From NCBI RefSeq assembly GCF_000374345.1, contig NZ_KB893997.1:1-48921 (forward strand): 48,921 nt of DNA, in the 5' to 3' direction. Positions within the stretch are counted from its first letter, which is position 1. Each line of letters opens with the position of its first letter. Below, piece after piece: positions 34,551-42,762 of the stretch. Below the pieces are notes generated by a model that was given only the letters and a program-made list of their open reading frames with translations, made no database searches and was not told the origin of the DNA. This DNA comes from Heyndrickxia acidiproducens DSM 23148. Its GTDB lineage: Bacteria > Bacillota > Bacilli > Bacillales > Bacillaceae_C. The position numbers and the translations under genes were made by a program.

Positions 34551-35561
34551 TTATTTTGCTGCAGCAGCAGTCATTTTGCTGATAAACTGCAAGGAGCGAC
34601 CGGTGCCGATCACAACGGATTGCAGCGGGTTAGGTGCGAGGTGTACAGGGACAACAATTTCTTTGCTCAGCCAATCCTGCATGCCTTGCAACAGCGAGCC
34701 GCCCCCTGTCAGGACAATGCCGCGGTCGACAATATCACCGCTCAATTCAGCCGGGCTGTTTTCCAGGGTGGCACGGATTGTTTCTAAAATTGCAAGGAGT
34801 GAATCGCGCAACGATTCCTGAATTTCATAGGAGCTTAAAGTGATTGTTTTTGGCAGGCCGGTAACGAGATCACGGCCGCGGACATCCATCGTTTCTTCAG
34901 GATGTTCAATTAAGGAATGGCCGATTTCAATTTTAATTTTTTCAGCTGTCCGTTCACCAATAAGCAGGTTATACGTTTTTCTGACGTGTTGAATGATGTC
35001 TTCATCCATTTTGTCGCCGCCGATCCGGATCGTGTTGTAAGTGACGACACCGCCATAAGAGATAATCGCAACTTCTGTTGTGCCGCCGCCGATATCCACG
35101 ATGACATTTGCGATCGGTTCATCAACAGGAAGATCCGAACCGATTGCAGCGGCAACGGGTTCTTCAATAAGGTGGACCGTTTTTGCCCCGCTGTTTTTTA
35201 CCACATCTTCAATGGCGCGGCGCTCGACCGAGGTTGCGCCGGACGGGGCACAGACAATCACATTCGGTTTACGCAGCGAGATGCCGTTTTGCTTGCTAAT
35301 TTTTTTCATAATTTGTCTCAGCATTTCTGTCGTCATGTCAAAGTCAGCAATCACGCCGCCTTTTAATGGGCGGACAACCGTAATTTTTTCAGGTGTCTTG
35401 CCGATCATGGCCTTTGCTTCGTGGCCGAATGCCATGACTTGTTTCGTTTGGTTATCAAGCGCTACAACAGATGGTTCATCCAAAATTACGCCCTCTTTTT
35501 TGGAGTATACAAGAATGTTAGCAGTTCCTAAATCAATTCCAATTTCATTACCGGAGAACAT
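34551..35561 (-). CDS. mreBH: Rod-shape-determining actin homologue MreBH
   Basis: 336 residues, actin/Hsp70-type fold. The phosphate-1 loop [13 protein letters not shown], the connect-1 GGVIADFD, phosphate-2 [17 protein letters not shown] and adenosine motif [12 protein letters not shown] are all visible. Bacillus has MreB, Mbl and MreBH; the opening [30 protein letters not shown] and the ending with LQFISKM resemble MreBH and the gene is alone, unlike mreB (mreBCD). It guides the elongation machinery and in B. subtilis positions the hydrolase LytE. Paralog choice is by pattern; Mbl is the alternative. Confidence 0.85.
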   Translation of the reverse strand: MFSGNEIGIDLGTANILVYSKKEGVILDEPSVVALDNQTKQVMAFGHEAKAMIGKTPEKITVVRPLKGGVIADFDMTTEMLRQIMKKISKQNGISLRKPNVIVCAPSGATSVERRAIEDVVKNSGAKTVHLIEEPVAAAIGSDLPVDEPIANVIVDIGGGTTEVAIISYGGVVTYNTIRIGGDKMDEDIIQHVRKTYNLLIGERTAEKIKIEIGHSLIEHPEETMDVRGRDLVTGLPKTITLSSYEIQESLRDSLLAILETIRATLENSPAELSGDIVDRGIVLTGGGSLLQGMQDWLSKEIVVPVHLAPNPLQSVVIGTGRSLQFISKMTAAAAK

Positions 35562-35788
35562 TTATGTCACCTAACCTTTATCATCTTTATACGCGAAGTA
35601 TCGTGAAGCGAATACTACATCTTTCAGTCTATTATAGCCGTTTTTTGTCCGTTCTTGCGATTACACATTCTTCCAATCTTCTACATTACATTTTCATTAA
35701 ATCGGCAAACCTTTGAAATTTGGGCATATTCAAAGGATCTTTACAAATATTAATCTTTTTTGTAAAGATTTTCACAATGAAGCAGAAA

Positions 35789-35820
35789 AGTAAAATTCCT
35801 TTCGTGAAAGGAATTTTACT
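35789..35820 (-). terminator. Terminator of ykhA
   Basis: AGTAAAATTCCTTTC and GAAAGGAATTTTACT form a perfect 14-15-bp stem that contains the stop codon. The 230 bases between here and mreBH hold a TATAAT (minus strand, about 35629) but no good -35. Confidence 0.75.
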
Positions 35821-36340
35821 CAATGGAGTGGATTGCGTTAGATAAATACCGGGCCATTTCTTCACTTTGCTTTTTTCTGATCTTTCTCTGTTTTGCTCTG
35901 ACTTCGGCGGTTTCATTTAACCACCGTTCTTCTTCTGTTTCCGGGATCACCTCAGGAATCAGTGTTGGTTTGCCATTTTCATCTAGGGCCACAAAGGTTA
36001 GAAAAGAAATGGCAGCTATTGATGTTTCTTCCGTTTTTAAGTTTTCTGCGCTGATTTTCACAAAAACCTCCATCGAAGAATGACCCGTCCAGCTTACCAT
36101 CGCTTCAAGCGTAACGACATCCCCGACACGGATTGGCTTAATAAAGTCAACAGAATCAGTAGACGCCGTGACGACGGTGCATCTTGCCATTTTTGTTGCG
36201 GCAATGGATGCAGTATCATCAATGTAAGCCATCAATTTACCCCCAAATAAAGTCCCCAGATGGTTGGTATCCGGCGGGAACACATAACTTGTTTTGACGG
36301 TGCGTGTTTCGCGCATATATTTTTTTGATCTTTCGCCCAA
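35816..36340 (-). CDS. ykhA: Acyl-CoA thioesterase, YkhA type
   Basis: 174 residues from TTG at 36340, eight bases after GGAG; a GTG three codons upstream directly abuts that site. Hot-dog fold with NHLGTLFGGKLMAYIDDTASIAA (catalytic Asp region) and STDSVDFIKPIRVGDVV, as in the cytosolic acyl-CoA hydrolase family. The C-terminal 30 residues are charged (RAKQRKIRKKQSEEMARYL). It hydrolyses acyl-CoA thioesters; the physiological substrate in Bacillus is unknown. Confidence 0.9.
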   Translation of the reverse strand: MGERSKKYMRETRTVKTSYVFPPDTNHLGTLFGGKLMAYIDDTASIAATKMARCTVVTASTDSVDFIKPIRVGDVVTLEAMVSWTGHSSMEVFVKISAENLKTEETSIAAISFLTFVALDENGKPTLIPEVIPETEEERWLNETAEVRAKQRKIRKKQSEEMARYLSNAIHSIE

Positions 36341-36523
36341 ATGTATCACTCCATTTTTAATTCTGTACCCCCGGTATGAGCGGCAGTGTAAAGTTTTTAT
36401 GATTCAGTTCCCTAAAAGGAGCTGTTTTCCTTTTATCATATAGTAAAAATTATAACAAAATAACCGTTAATATACTAATGAAAGAATAAATAAAAGTGCT
36501 TTCATAGTAAAAAATTTTCCCGA

Positions 36524-36558
36524 AAAAAATCAGGTTCGAAATGCAAACCTGATTTTTT
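36524..36558 (-). terminator. Terminator of the yteA gene
   Basis: CAGGTT and AACCTG arms with A and T tracts (AAAATCAGGTT...AACCTGATTTTTT) directly after the stop at 36570. Confidence 0.8.
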
Positions 36559-36569
36559 CCCAGACTTAT

Positions 36570-37346
36570 TTATTTTTGATGTTTACGCTGATCATCGTCT
36601 TCCACATATGGATCCTTTTCATTTCCCGGCAGGTCTCCGAACGTCGTCATCGTATCGGCGTCATCAAGGGATTCTTCATATTCCTTGTACTCTTCGTTCG
36701 GATAGATCGCAACATTTTTGCCTGCTATATCCGTCCCGGAGAAATTTTCAAAGTCTTCCACGTACCCGTCATGGTCATCCGACTCTGTGTACATTTCATT
36801 GTAACTGTCGGGCGGGGTTTCAAAATCGGACGGTGACTCGGAAGTTCCCCACTTCGCAACCGACTGCCATGAATCCTCCGCATCAAATACGACCGATTCA
36901 TCTTTTGAACCATCAAAAACAAATTTACCCCACGGCGGCGAGAGTACGTCCTCTTCAACCGGGCGGTGCCTCGGAATTGTCTGGTCCGGGCTGTGTTCTT
37001 TGCAATAAAGCGCAGAAGGCAGGGCCTCCAGCCGTTCTAAAGGAATATCCTTGCCGCATTCCTTGCATTTGCCGTAAGTCCCATCGTCAATGGCCTTTAG
37101 GGCTACCTTAATTTTATTCAGCTCGTATTCCTCATGGTCATTAAGGGCGATATCTTTTTCCTGTTCAAACAATTCCGTTCCCGTATCGCCCGGGTGGTTG
37201 TCATAACTGGAAAGTTCGCCTACTGAATTATAAGGATGTTCGGTTTCTAATTGAAAATGGTCATTTTGATCTAAATCTTTTTTAAAATCGTCCAGCTGAG
37301 CCTGCAAAATGGAACGAAAATGGTCTTTTTGTTGGTCTGTCAGCAT
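36570..37346 (-). CDS. yteA: DksA/TraR-type zinc-finger protein YteA
   Basis: 258 residues from ATG at 37346; two GTG codons just before lie in the weak site AAGTGGTG. N-terminal coiled-coil-like helices, then the C4 zinc finger YGKCKECGKDIPLERLEALP...YCKEH (about residues 90-118). The remaining 140 residues are acidic and low in complexity (SDDHDGYVEDFEN, EEYKEYEESLDD). The family includes B. subtilis YteA (239 residues) and YocK; YteA is reported as a sporulation-related gene. DksA relatives bind RNA polymerase, but that has not been shown for this type. Confidence 0.85.
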   Translation of the reverse strand: MLTDQQKDHFRSILQAQLDDFKKDLDQNDHFQLETEHPYNSVGELSSYDNHPGDTGTELFEQEKDIALNDHEEYELNKIKVALKAIDDGTYGKCKECGKDIPLERLEALPSALYCKEHSPDQTIPRHRPVEEDVLSPPWGKFVFDGSKDESVVFDAEDSWQSVAKWGTSESPSDFETPPDSYNEMYTESDDHDGYVEDFENFSGTDIAGKNVAIYPNEEYKEYEESLDDADTMTTFGDLPGNEKDPYVEDDDQRKHQK

Positions 37347-37749
37347 GTTCACCACTTCTTTCTTTAAAAAGTGTGTTGCGAAAGATGTTCTTCTTCTTTA
37401 TTTTTACCACCGCATCAAAGGGCAAAACTTTTCTAAAGATAGTATGGATCAAAAACACATGAATCATGAAAAAAAGTCTCCTGGCTCTGCTTATTGCGTG
37501 GACAGACTTCTTCAACAGAAATAGCGGGATGCAAATCTGCGCTCACAAGAGAAAGAAGCGCAGGCACGAAAAGTATCTGATCCAGCCGTAAAACGGAATT
37601 AAGACTTGGGCAATTGTCCTGCTGGTGTGTTTTACAAGCGAAGCAACAAAAAATATGGGGTGTAATTTCTGGATGGAACAGATAAATGGAAAAGTGGTAA
37701 GCTATTCTCATAAAGGAATGGGATAAAAAAATGAAGGAGACTTTTTTCT
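37347..37749. other. Intergenic stretch with no supported gene
   Basis: Small open frames occur (one at about 37444-37524 on the plus strand) but without a ribosome binding site or recognisable product. The promoters of the divergent yteA and DUF488 genes must lie here; none is clear. Confidence 0.4.
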
Positions 37750-38106
37750 ATGTTCAAGCTGAAACGTATTTATGATGAGGCAGGGCAGGGAGACGGCAGG
37801 CGGGTGCTTGTTGACCGCGTGTGGCCGCGCGGTATTTCAAAAGAAAAAGCAAATCTCGATGATTGGATGAAAACGGTGGCGCCCAGCACTGAACTGCGGA
37901 AATGGTTTAACCATGACGCAGAAAAGTTTGCGGCATTTGAAAACAGGTACAGGCAGGAGCTGGACAACCTGGCAGATAGAACCGAACTGAACAGGCTGAT
38001 GAATTGGGGGCGGGAAGGAACGGTGACATTATTATACGGGGCAAAAGATGAAAGCCATAACCAGGCAGTGATTTTAAAAGCCTATCTTGAATCACATATT
38101 GTTTAG
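37750..38106 (+). CDS. DUF488 family protein (YeaO type)
   Basis: 118 residues, ATG at 37750 after AAGGAG. The family signature RRVLVDRVWPRGISKEKANLDDW is near the start, followed by STELRKWFNHDAEKFAAFENRY and TLLYGAKDESHNQAVIL near the end. The function of DUF488 is not known; the fold is small alpha/beta, and the conserved Arg/Trp/Lys cluster suggests a nucleic-acid or nucleotide site. Stands alone, ends in a GC-rich hairpin shared with the next convergent gene. Confidence 0.9.
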   Translation: MFKLKRIYDEAGQGDGRRVLVDRVWPRGISKEKANLDDWMKTVAPSTELRKWFNHDAEKFAAFENRYRQELDNLADRTELNRLMNWGREGTVTLLYGAKDESHNQAVILKAYLESHIV

Positions 38107-38114
38107 CTTGCGAA

Positions 38115-38148
38115 CAGGCGCCGGCTTCAAACAGACAGGCGCCTGTCC
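38115..38148. repeat. GC-rich hairpin between convergent genes
   Basis: ACAGGCGCC and GGCGCCTGT form a 9-bp stem with a 15-base loop. No clear T run on either side, so terminator function is unsure. Confidence 0.45.
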
Positions 38149-38152
38149 AGCT

Positions 38153-38314
38153 TTATTCTTCTACAATACGGTTTTTAAAAGCTTCATGCGGGATGATTTG
38201 GACGTTATCGTAAGCATTTTCTTCAATAGGTTTTGCTTCCACAATCTGGCCTTTCGGGAATTCACCCGGGTGGCCTTTTCTTTTATGGTTAAACTGTTTT
38301 CCTCTTGCCAACAT
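38153..38314 (-). CDS. Small basic protein of 53 residues
   Basis: ATG at 38314 with GGGAAGGGAGG five bases upstream, TAA at 38153. The product starts MLARGKQFNHKRKGHPGEF, continues PKGQIVEAKPIEENAYDNV and ends AFKNRIVEE: a basic, His/Lys-rich N half and an acidic C half, no hydrophobic segment. The ribosome binding site is strong and codon use is like its neighbours, so I take it as real. I do not recognise the family; its composition would suit a small spore or nucleic-acid-associated protein, but that is only a guess. Confidence 0.7.
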   Translation of the reverse strand: MLARGKQFNHKRKGHPGEFPKGQIVEAKPIEENAYDNVQIIPHEAFKNRIVEE

Positions 38315-38421
38315 CAACGCCTCCCTTCCCAACTATCGTTTCATATGCAGCGGGCAAATATGTATGAAGAGGGGATGGAAAATAAGCTATAATAAAGAAA
38401 AATGATTGGAAAGGAGCGGGA

Positions 38422-38802
38422 GTGAAGATGGATTTCATGCGCATTGCCGAGGAAAGGATCCGTAAAGCTTATAAAGACGGAGAATTTGACCATTTGCCAG
38501 GATATGGGAAACCACTGCCGAAAGACATCACAAGCGGTGTTCCGGATGAATTAAAGATGGCGTATCATATCATGAAAAATGCCGGCTTCTCTCCTGAAGA
38601 AGCAAACTTGAAAAAAGAACTGATGACCATTGATGATTTAATCAAGCAATCTGAAAATGAACTGGAAAAAGAAGAACTGAAAAAGAAATTGAACGAAAAA
38701 ATGTTAACGTATAACCAGCTTCTATCCAAAAAAAGGATTAAAACCAACGCAGCTGTATTTAAGAATTACCAGCAAAAAATTGAAAAAAAGCTTTTTGACT
38801 GA
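38422..38802 (+). CDS. DUF1992 (DnaJ-family-associated) protein
   Basis: 126 residues from GTG at 38422, five bases after AAGGAG; an ATG at 38428 is equally possible. The signature IAEERIRKAYKDGEFDHLPGYGKPLP opens the protein, then a Glu/Lys-rich helical stretch NELEKEELKKKLNEKMLTYN. In other bacteria this domain is called DnaJ homologue subfamily C member 28-like; function is unknown. Stands alone. Confidence 0.88.
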   Translation: MKMDFMRIAEERIRKAYKDGEFDHLPGYGKPLPKDITSGVPDELKMAYHIMKNAGFSPEEANLKKELMTIDDLIKQSENELEKEELKKKLNEKMLTYNQLLSKKRIKTNAAVFKNYQQKIEKKLFD

Positions 38803-38862
38803 AAAAGCGCTGTGGATACTGAAAAAATACGGAGTTCTCCCGAAACTTTCCTAACTTCTTAC

Positions 38863-38889
38863 TACACAGAACGAAATTTTATCCGATAC
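38863..38889 (+). promoter_or_regulatory. Candidate SigD promoter of motA-motB
   Basis: TACA (38863-38866), 15 bases, TCCGATAC (38882-38889). The SigD consensus is TAAA-N15-GCCGATAT; three of four and six of eight agree with exact spacing. motAB is a SigD operon in B. subtilis. Confidence 0.6.
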
Positions 38890-38924
38890 AATAGATAAAG
38901 ACATCATATATTAAGGTGAAAATT

Positions 38925-39719
38925 ATGGATAAAACATCAATTATTGGCGTTATTTTGGGAGTCGCTGCAATCGGCACCGGCATGGTTTTAAAGGGAGTCA
39001 GCCCCAGTGTACTGGTTAATCCCGCAGCCATTTTAATTATTTTAGCGGGAACGGCCGCCACAGTCGTGATCGCTTTCCCCTTAAGTGAAATTAAAAAAAT
39101 TCCTAAACTGTTTAAGATTCTCTTTACCGAACAGCACCTCATGAGTACGGAAGAGATTATCCGGCTTTTTTCAGACTGGGCCCAGGTGGCACGTAAAGAA
39201 GGTCTGCTTGCGCTGGAGACAAGAGTAGATGAAATTGATGACCCGTTTTTGCGCAACGGCCTGAGTTTAGCGGTGGACGGGCAAAGTGCCGAGTATATCC
39301 GCGATGTATTAAGTGAAGAAATCGATGCCATGGAAGAAAGGCACATGATGGGGGCAGCCATTTTTGCACAGGCAGGAACCTATGCCCCGTCACTGGGGGT
39401 ATTGGGTGCCGTGCTCGGCCTGATTGCGGCACTTGGCAATATGTCTGACACTAAAGTGCTCGGCCATGCCATTTCTGCCGCATTCGTCGCGACATTACTC
39501 GGGATTTTTACCGGTTATGTTTTATGGCACCCTTTCTCGAATAAGTTGAAAAGAAAATCAAAAAATGAAGTGAAGGTCAAAGAAATTATGCTGGAAGGCA
39601 TTCTCTCCATTTTGGCAGGGGAATCACCGCATGTGATCGAGCAGAAACTCTCTTCCTATCTGCCGAATGAGGAACGGAAAAATTTAGTGGAAGAAAGCAG
39701 TGTGGCCGGCAATGAGTAG
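38925..39719 (+). CDS. motA: Flagellar motor stator protein MotA
   Basis: 264 residues from ATG at 38925 (AAGGTG seven bases upstream); a GTG at 38916 overlaps this site. Four membrane helices: SIIGVILGVAAIGTGMVL, AAILIILAGTAATVVIAF, the pair around GTYAPSLGVLGAVLGLIAAL and SAAFVATLLGIFTGYVLW. Charged cytoplasmic-loop residues that touch the rotor FliG are present (around WAQVARKEGLLALE). Opening MDKTSIIGVIL is nearly that of B. subtilis MotA, so the proton-driven type is more likely than MotP. Overlaps motB by eight bases. Confidence 0.95.
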   Translation: MDKTSIIGVILGVAAIGTGMVLKGVSPSVLVNPAAILIILAGTAATVVIAFPLSEIKKIPKLFKILFTEQHLMSTEEIIRLFSDWAQVARKEGLLALETRVDEIDDPFLRNGLSLAVDGQSAEYIRDVLSEEIDAMEERHMMGAAIFAQAGTYAPSLGVLGAVLGLIAALGNMSDTKVLGHAISAAFVATLLGIFTGYVLWHPFSNKLKRKSKNEVKVKEIMLEGILSILAGESPHVIEQKLSSYLPNEERKNLVEESSVAGNE

Positions 39720-40506
39720 AAGGAAAAAAAGCAAAGAGGAACCGGAAGCAAATGAATCCTGGCTCCTGCCGTATTCCGATCTGTTAACTTTGCTTTTGGC
39801 ACTGTTTATCGTGTTGTTTGCAATGAGCTCAGTTGATGCCGAAAAGTTTCAAAAGTTTTCCAAGGTGTTGAACGGTGTTTTTGTCGGCGGGACAAGCTTT
39901 TTCGATTATACGAAGCAAACATCGGGCGATGACAACGGAACTTCGGATACGGCTAAATTGATTCAACAAAAGAAAAACGACCAGACTCAGGAGCAAACTG
40001 CTGCTTCGAATGCAGCTGATGCTCAAACGGATACCCAGCTAAAACAGACAAAGGAAAAAATCGATACGTATATTAAGAACAGCAAACTGGAAGGAAAATT
40101 TCAAACTTCATTGACCAGCGAAGGGCTGATGGTTACGATCCGGGATAATGTTCTGTTTGATTCCGGCGAGGCAACTGTCCGCCAAGAAGACATAAAAACG
40201 GCAAAACAGCTTTCAAATCTGCTGGTAATGGATCCGCCGCGCAGCATCATTATCAGCGGCCATACGGACAATCAGCCCATACATAATTCAATTTATGCAT
40301 CGAACTGGGATTTGAGCGTGATGCGGGCGACCAATTTTTTAAAGGTTATTTTGGAAAACCATCATCTGAATCCGAAATATTTTTCTGCGAAAGGATATGG
40401 GGAGTATAAACCGATTGCTTCTAATGGGACTTCTGCCGGCCGTGCTAAAAACAGGCGGGTGGAAGTTTTAATCCTGCCAAAACAACAACAAAATACAGGA
40501 AAATAG
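39712..40506 (+). CDS. motB: Flagellar motor stator protein MotB
   Basis: 264 residues from ATG at 39712, overlapping the motA end. Basic N terminus (RRKKSKEEPE), one membrane helix with the ion-binding Asp in LLPYSDLLTLLLALFIVLF, a plug/linker region rich in Gln, Thr and Asp, and a C-terminal OmpA-like peptidoglycan-binding domain (SIIISGHTDNQPIHNS, AKGYGEYKPIA and GRAKNRRVEVLI). It fixes the stator to the cell wall. No other flagellar gene is in the window, as in B. subtilis where motAB stands apart. Confidence 0.95.
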   Translation: MSRRKKSKEEPEANESWLLPYSDLLTLLLALFIVLFAMSSVDAEKFQKFSKVLNGVFVGGTSFFDYTKQTSGDDNGTSDTAKLIQQKKNDQTQEQTAASNAADAQTDTQLKQTKEKIDTYIKNSKLEGKFQTSLTSEGLMVTIRDNVLFDSGEATVRQEDIKTAKQLSNLLVMDPPRSIIISGHTDNQPIHNSIYASNWDLSVMRATNFLKVILENHHLNPKYFSAKGYGEYKPIASNGTSAGRAKNRRVEVLILPKQQQNTGK

Positions 40507-40659
40507 CCCGAAAAAAGCAGCCATTCCGGGCAAAACATCGAGGACAGCAAATACGTAAACCCGACAGCCTTCAACATGGTTTGCCTTTATTTCTTGGGAA
40601 ATGATCAAGAAAGCGACATTTTTTCAAAATATGTAAACCAAAATTTTTTGCATTAGGTG

Positions 40660-40685
40660 GTTTCGTTCCAAATAAAGCGGGGAAA
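40660..40685 (+). promoter_or_regulatory. Candidate SigB promoter of the PfpI-family gene
   Basis: GTTTCG (40660), 14 bases, GGGAAA (40680-40685); SigB sites are GTTTAA-N13-15-GGGTAT. The B. subtilis relative yfkM is a SigB general stress gene. Moderate match only. Confidence 0.4.
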
Positions 40686-40724
40686 ATAATAGGGTGCCAT
40701 CTTTTAGAAAAGGAGTTGTTCAGA

Positions 40725-41240
40725 TTGGCTAAAAAGATTGCAGTACTTGTCACAGATTTGGTGGAAGATCCTGAGTACACAGAACCTGTCAAAGCTTATC
40801 AGGAAGCCGGGCACCAGATTGTAAATATTGAAAGGGAAGCCGGCAAAACGGTGAAAGGTAAGCATGGGACGGAAATTAAAATTGACAAAGGCATCGATGA
40901 AGTGAGTGTGGATGATTTTGACGCCTTATTGATTCCAGGCGGCTTTTCACCGGATCAGCTGCGTGTCGATGACCGTTTTGTTCACTTTGTTAAACAATTT
41001 ATGGATGCGAAAAAACCGGTATTTGCGATTTGCCACGGGCCGCAGCTGCTCATTACAGCCAAGGCGCTGGAAGGCAGGAGTGCCACCGGTTATAAATCAA
41101 TCCAGGTCGATATGGAATACGCCGGTGCAAACTTCCGTGATGAAGAAGTCGTTGTCTGCCAAAACCAATTGGTAACAAGCCGTACACCGGATGATATTCC
41201 TGCTTTTAACCGGGAATCGTTGAAACTCTTAAACGCATAA
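40725..41240 (+). CDS. yfkM: PfpI/DJ-1-family protein (YfkM)
   Basis: 171 residues from TTG at 40725, nine bases after AAAGGAG; another TTG at 40716 directly abuts the site. Type 1 glutamine-amidotransferase-like fold with the nucleophile elbow AICHGPQLL (Cys near residue 103) and LIPGGFSPDQLR. Length matches B. subtilis YfkM (172), a general stress protein; members act as deglycases, proteases or chaperones, and the reaction here is unknown. It starts the block that corresponds to the yfk region of B. subtilis. Confidence 0.9.
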   Translation: MAKKIAVLVTDLVEDPEYTEPVKAYQEAGHQIVNIEREAGKTVKGKHGTEIKIDKGIDEVSVDDFDALLIPGGFSPDQLRVDDRFVHFVKQFMDAKKPVFAICHGPQLLITAKALEGRSATGYKSIQVDMEYAGANFRDEEVVVCQNQLVTSRTPDDIPAFNRESLKLLNA

Positions 41241-41255
41241 TGTTTTAAAAGTACA

Positions 41256-41293
41256 AGGGCCGGCTGCCGTGCTTGCGGCAGCGGCTCTTTTTG
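41256..41293 (+). terminator. Terminator of yfkM
   Basis: GCCGGCTGCCG and CGGCAGCGGC pair with one mismatch, then TCTTTTT. Confidence 0.8.
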
Positions 41294-41418
41294 GTTTTTA
41301 TATACTGCCGTTATCTTTGCGAACTTCGGGAAATAGGGCTATGATAGAAAGAAGCAGGGGAACAGAAATGATTTTTTACATAGAATAAAGAAAGGCAACA
41401 ACGAAAGGAAGAACGAAT

Positions 41419-42180
41419 ATGATTACTTTAAAATCGCAACGTGAAATCGATATGATGAAAAAAGCGGGGGAACTGCTTGCTGATACCCATAAACAGATTG
41501 CCAAAATGATTAAACCCGGAATTACTACATGGGAAATTGAAGAATTCGTCGATAAATTTTTGCGGGATCACGGTGCTACTCCCGAACAGAAGGGGTATCA
41601 AGGCTATCAATACGCGACTTGCGCCAGCATTAATGATGAAATCTGCCATGGATTCCCACGCAAAACACCGCTTAAAGAAGGCGATATCGTAACGATCGAT
41701 ATGGTGGTGAACTTAAACGGTGCATTAGCCGATTCAGCGTGGAGTTACCCGGTCGGCAAAGTGAGTGCCGAGACACAAAAACTCCTTGATGTTACAAAAA
41801 AATCATTGTACAAGGGAATTGAGCAAGTGAAACCCGGCAACCGCATCGGTGACATTGGGCATGCCATCCAGGAGTACGTTGAAGCACAAGATTTTTCGGT
41901 TGTCCGCAACTTTATCGGCCATGGCATCGGGCCGACCATCCATGAAAAGCCGGAAGTCCCGCATTACGGACTGCCGCATAAGGGAGCACGCCTCAAAGAA
42001 GGTATGGTGATCACAATTGAACCAATGGTGAATATCGGCGGTTTTGAAACAAAAATGGACAATAACGGCTGGACAGCGCGCACCATGGACGGATCGCTCT
42101 CTGCACAGTATGAACATACCGTGGCTGTGACAAAAGACGGGGTTGTCATTATTACAGACCAAGGAGAAGATAAAGCTTAA
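41419..42180 (+). CDS. Methionine aminopeptidase, type I (second copy, YflG-like)
   Basis: 253 residues, ATG at 41419 after GAAAGGAAG. Metal ligands: VTIDMVVNLNGALADSAWS (two Asp), NFIGHGIGPTIHEKPEVPHYG (His), VITIEPMVNIGG (Glu) and SAQYEHTVAV (Glu). The KGYQGYQYATCASINDEICHGFP segment has the active-site His. It differs from the copy at 18184, which lacks the longer N-terminal arm; B. subtilis also has a second MAP, YflG. The two copies might differ in metal use or timing; not decidable from sequence. Confidence 0.92.
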   Translation: MITLKSQREIDMMKKAGELLADTHKQIAKMIKPGITTWEIEEFVDKFLRDHGATPEQKGYQGYQYATCASINDEICHGFPRKTPLKEGDIVTIDMVVNLNGALADSAWSYPVGKVSAETQKLLDVTKKSLYKGIEQVKPGNRIGDIGHAIQEYVEAQDFSVVRNFIGHGIGPTIHEKPEVPHYGLPHKGARLKEGMVITIEPMVNIGGFETKMDNNGWTARTMDGSLSAQYEHTVAVTKDGVVIITDQGEDKA

Positions 42181-42194
42181 CTCTTCTTATGAAT

Positions 42195-42247
42195 AAAAAG
42201 CCTGCGTTCTTTCCCATTTTAAAATGGAAAAAGAACGCAGGCTTTTT
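42195..42247. terminator. Long bidirectional terminator
   Basis: AAAAAGCCTGCGTTCTTT and AAAGAACGCAGGCTTTTT pair (with one extra A) around CCCATTTTAAAATGG, itself a small palindrome. Confidence 0.9.
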
Positions 42248-42262
42248 ATCTTGAACGATGTA

Positions 42263-42487
42263 TTAATCTTTTTTTAAATGGCCGAGTTCTTCCACAATCG
42301 CCTGCATTTCATTCGGGCTGAAGGCATTTTTCTTTATGACCATTTCGTAAAGATCGTGCAAATCATCATAGCTTTCCGTGTTGAAGCGGGAGGCATGCAA
42401 GGCTTGAGCATTGACCATTTTTAATTTTGAAGTAATTTCCTGCACCATATATGCCATATTGGCAGCTGACTTTTCAGAAAGATCCAC
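42263..42487 (-). CDS. yfkK: DUF1128 family protein (YfkK)
   Basis: 74 residues from GTG at 42487, with AAAGGGTG nine bases upstream; the frame is open to 42646 but the extra part reads as non-coding. DUF1128 pattern: VDLSEKSAANMAYMVQEI, KMVNAQALHASRFNTESYDD and AFSPNEMQAIVEELG. B. subtilis YfkK is about 71 residues and lies in the same neighbourhood. Function unknown; small helical soluble protein. Confidence 0.88.
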   Translation of the reverse strand: MDLSEKSAANMAYMVQEITSKLKMVNAQALHASRFNTESYDDLHDLYEMVIKKNAFSPNEMQAIVEELGHLKKD

Positions 42488-42762
42488 TGTATTCACCCTT
42501 TTTAAGATGTTTTCACCATTAACCCCATTATACAGAAACCAAACGGACTTTGCCATTACACTTTCCAACCCCCCAAAAAACGTTTTAGCCGGACATAACA
42601 GGGAAATATAGAATAAAGTAAAACTTCCATCAGCGGGGTTTCTCACTATAGTCCCATTGATGAAAAGTTGAACAAAGACTAAGATCCCAGGCGTCCTGCC
42701 GCAACGCCTTTGTAACCTGCATCGTGCAGGCCGGACAAATCGGATGGTTAGAGGTGAAAAAA

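Noticed and set aside
35562..35788. SigI promoter for mreBH
   Set aside because: MreBH is SigI-controlled in B. subtilis, but no GACCCCC-like -35 with CGAA can be found here.
37309..37524. 71-codon open frame upstream of the DUF488 gene
   Set aside because: No ribosome binding site; the first part overlaps yteA in antisense.
42488..42646. N-terminal extension of the DUF1128 protein
   Set aside because: Family length is about 71-75 residues; GTG at 42487 has a suitable ribosome binding site.
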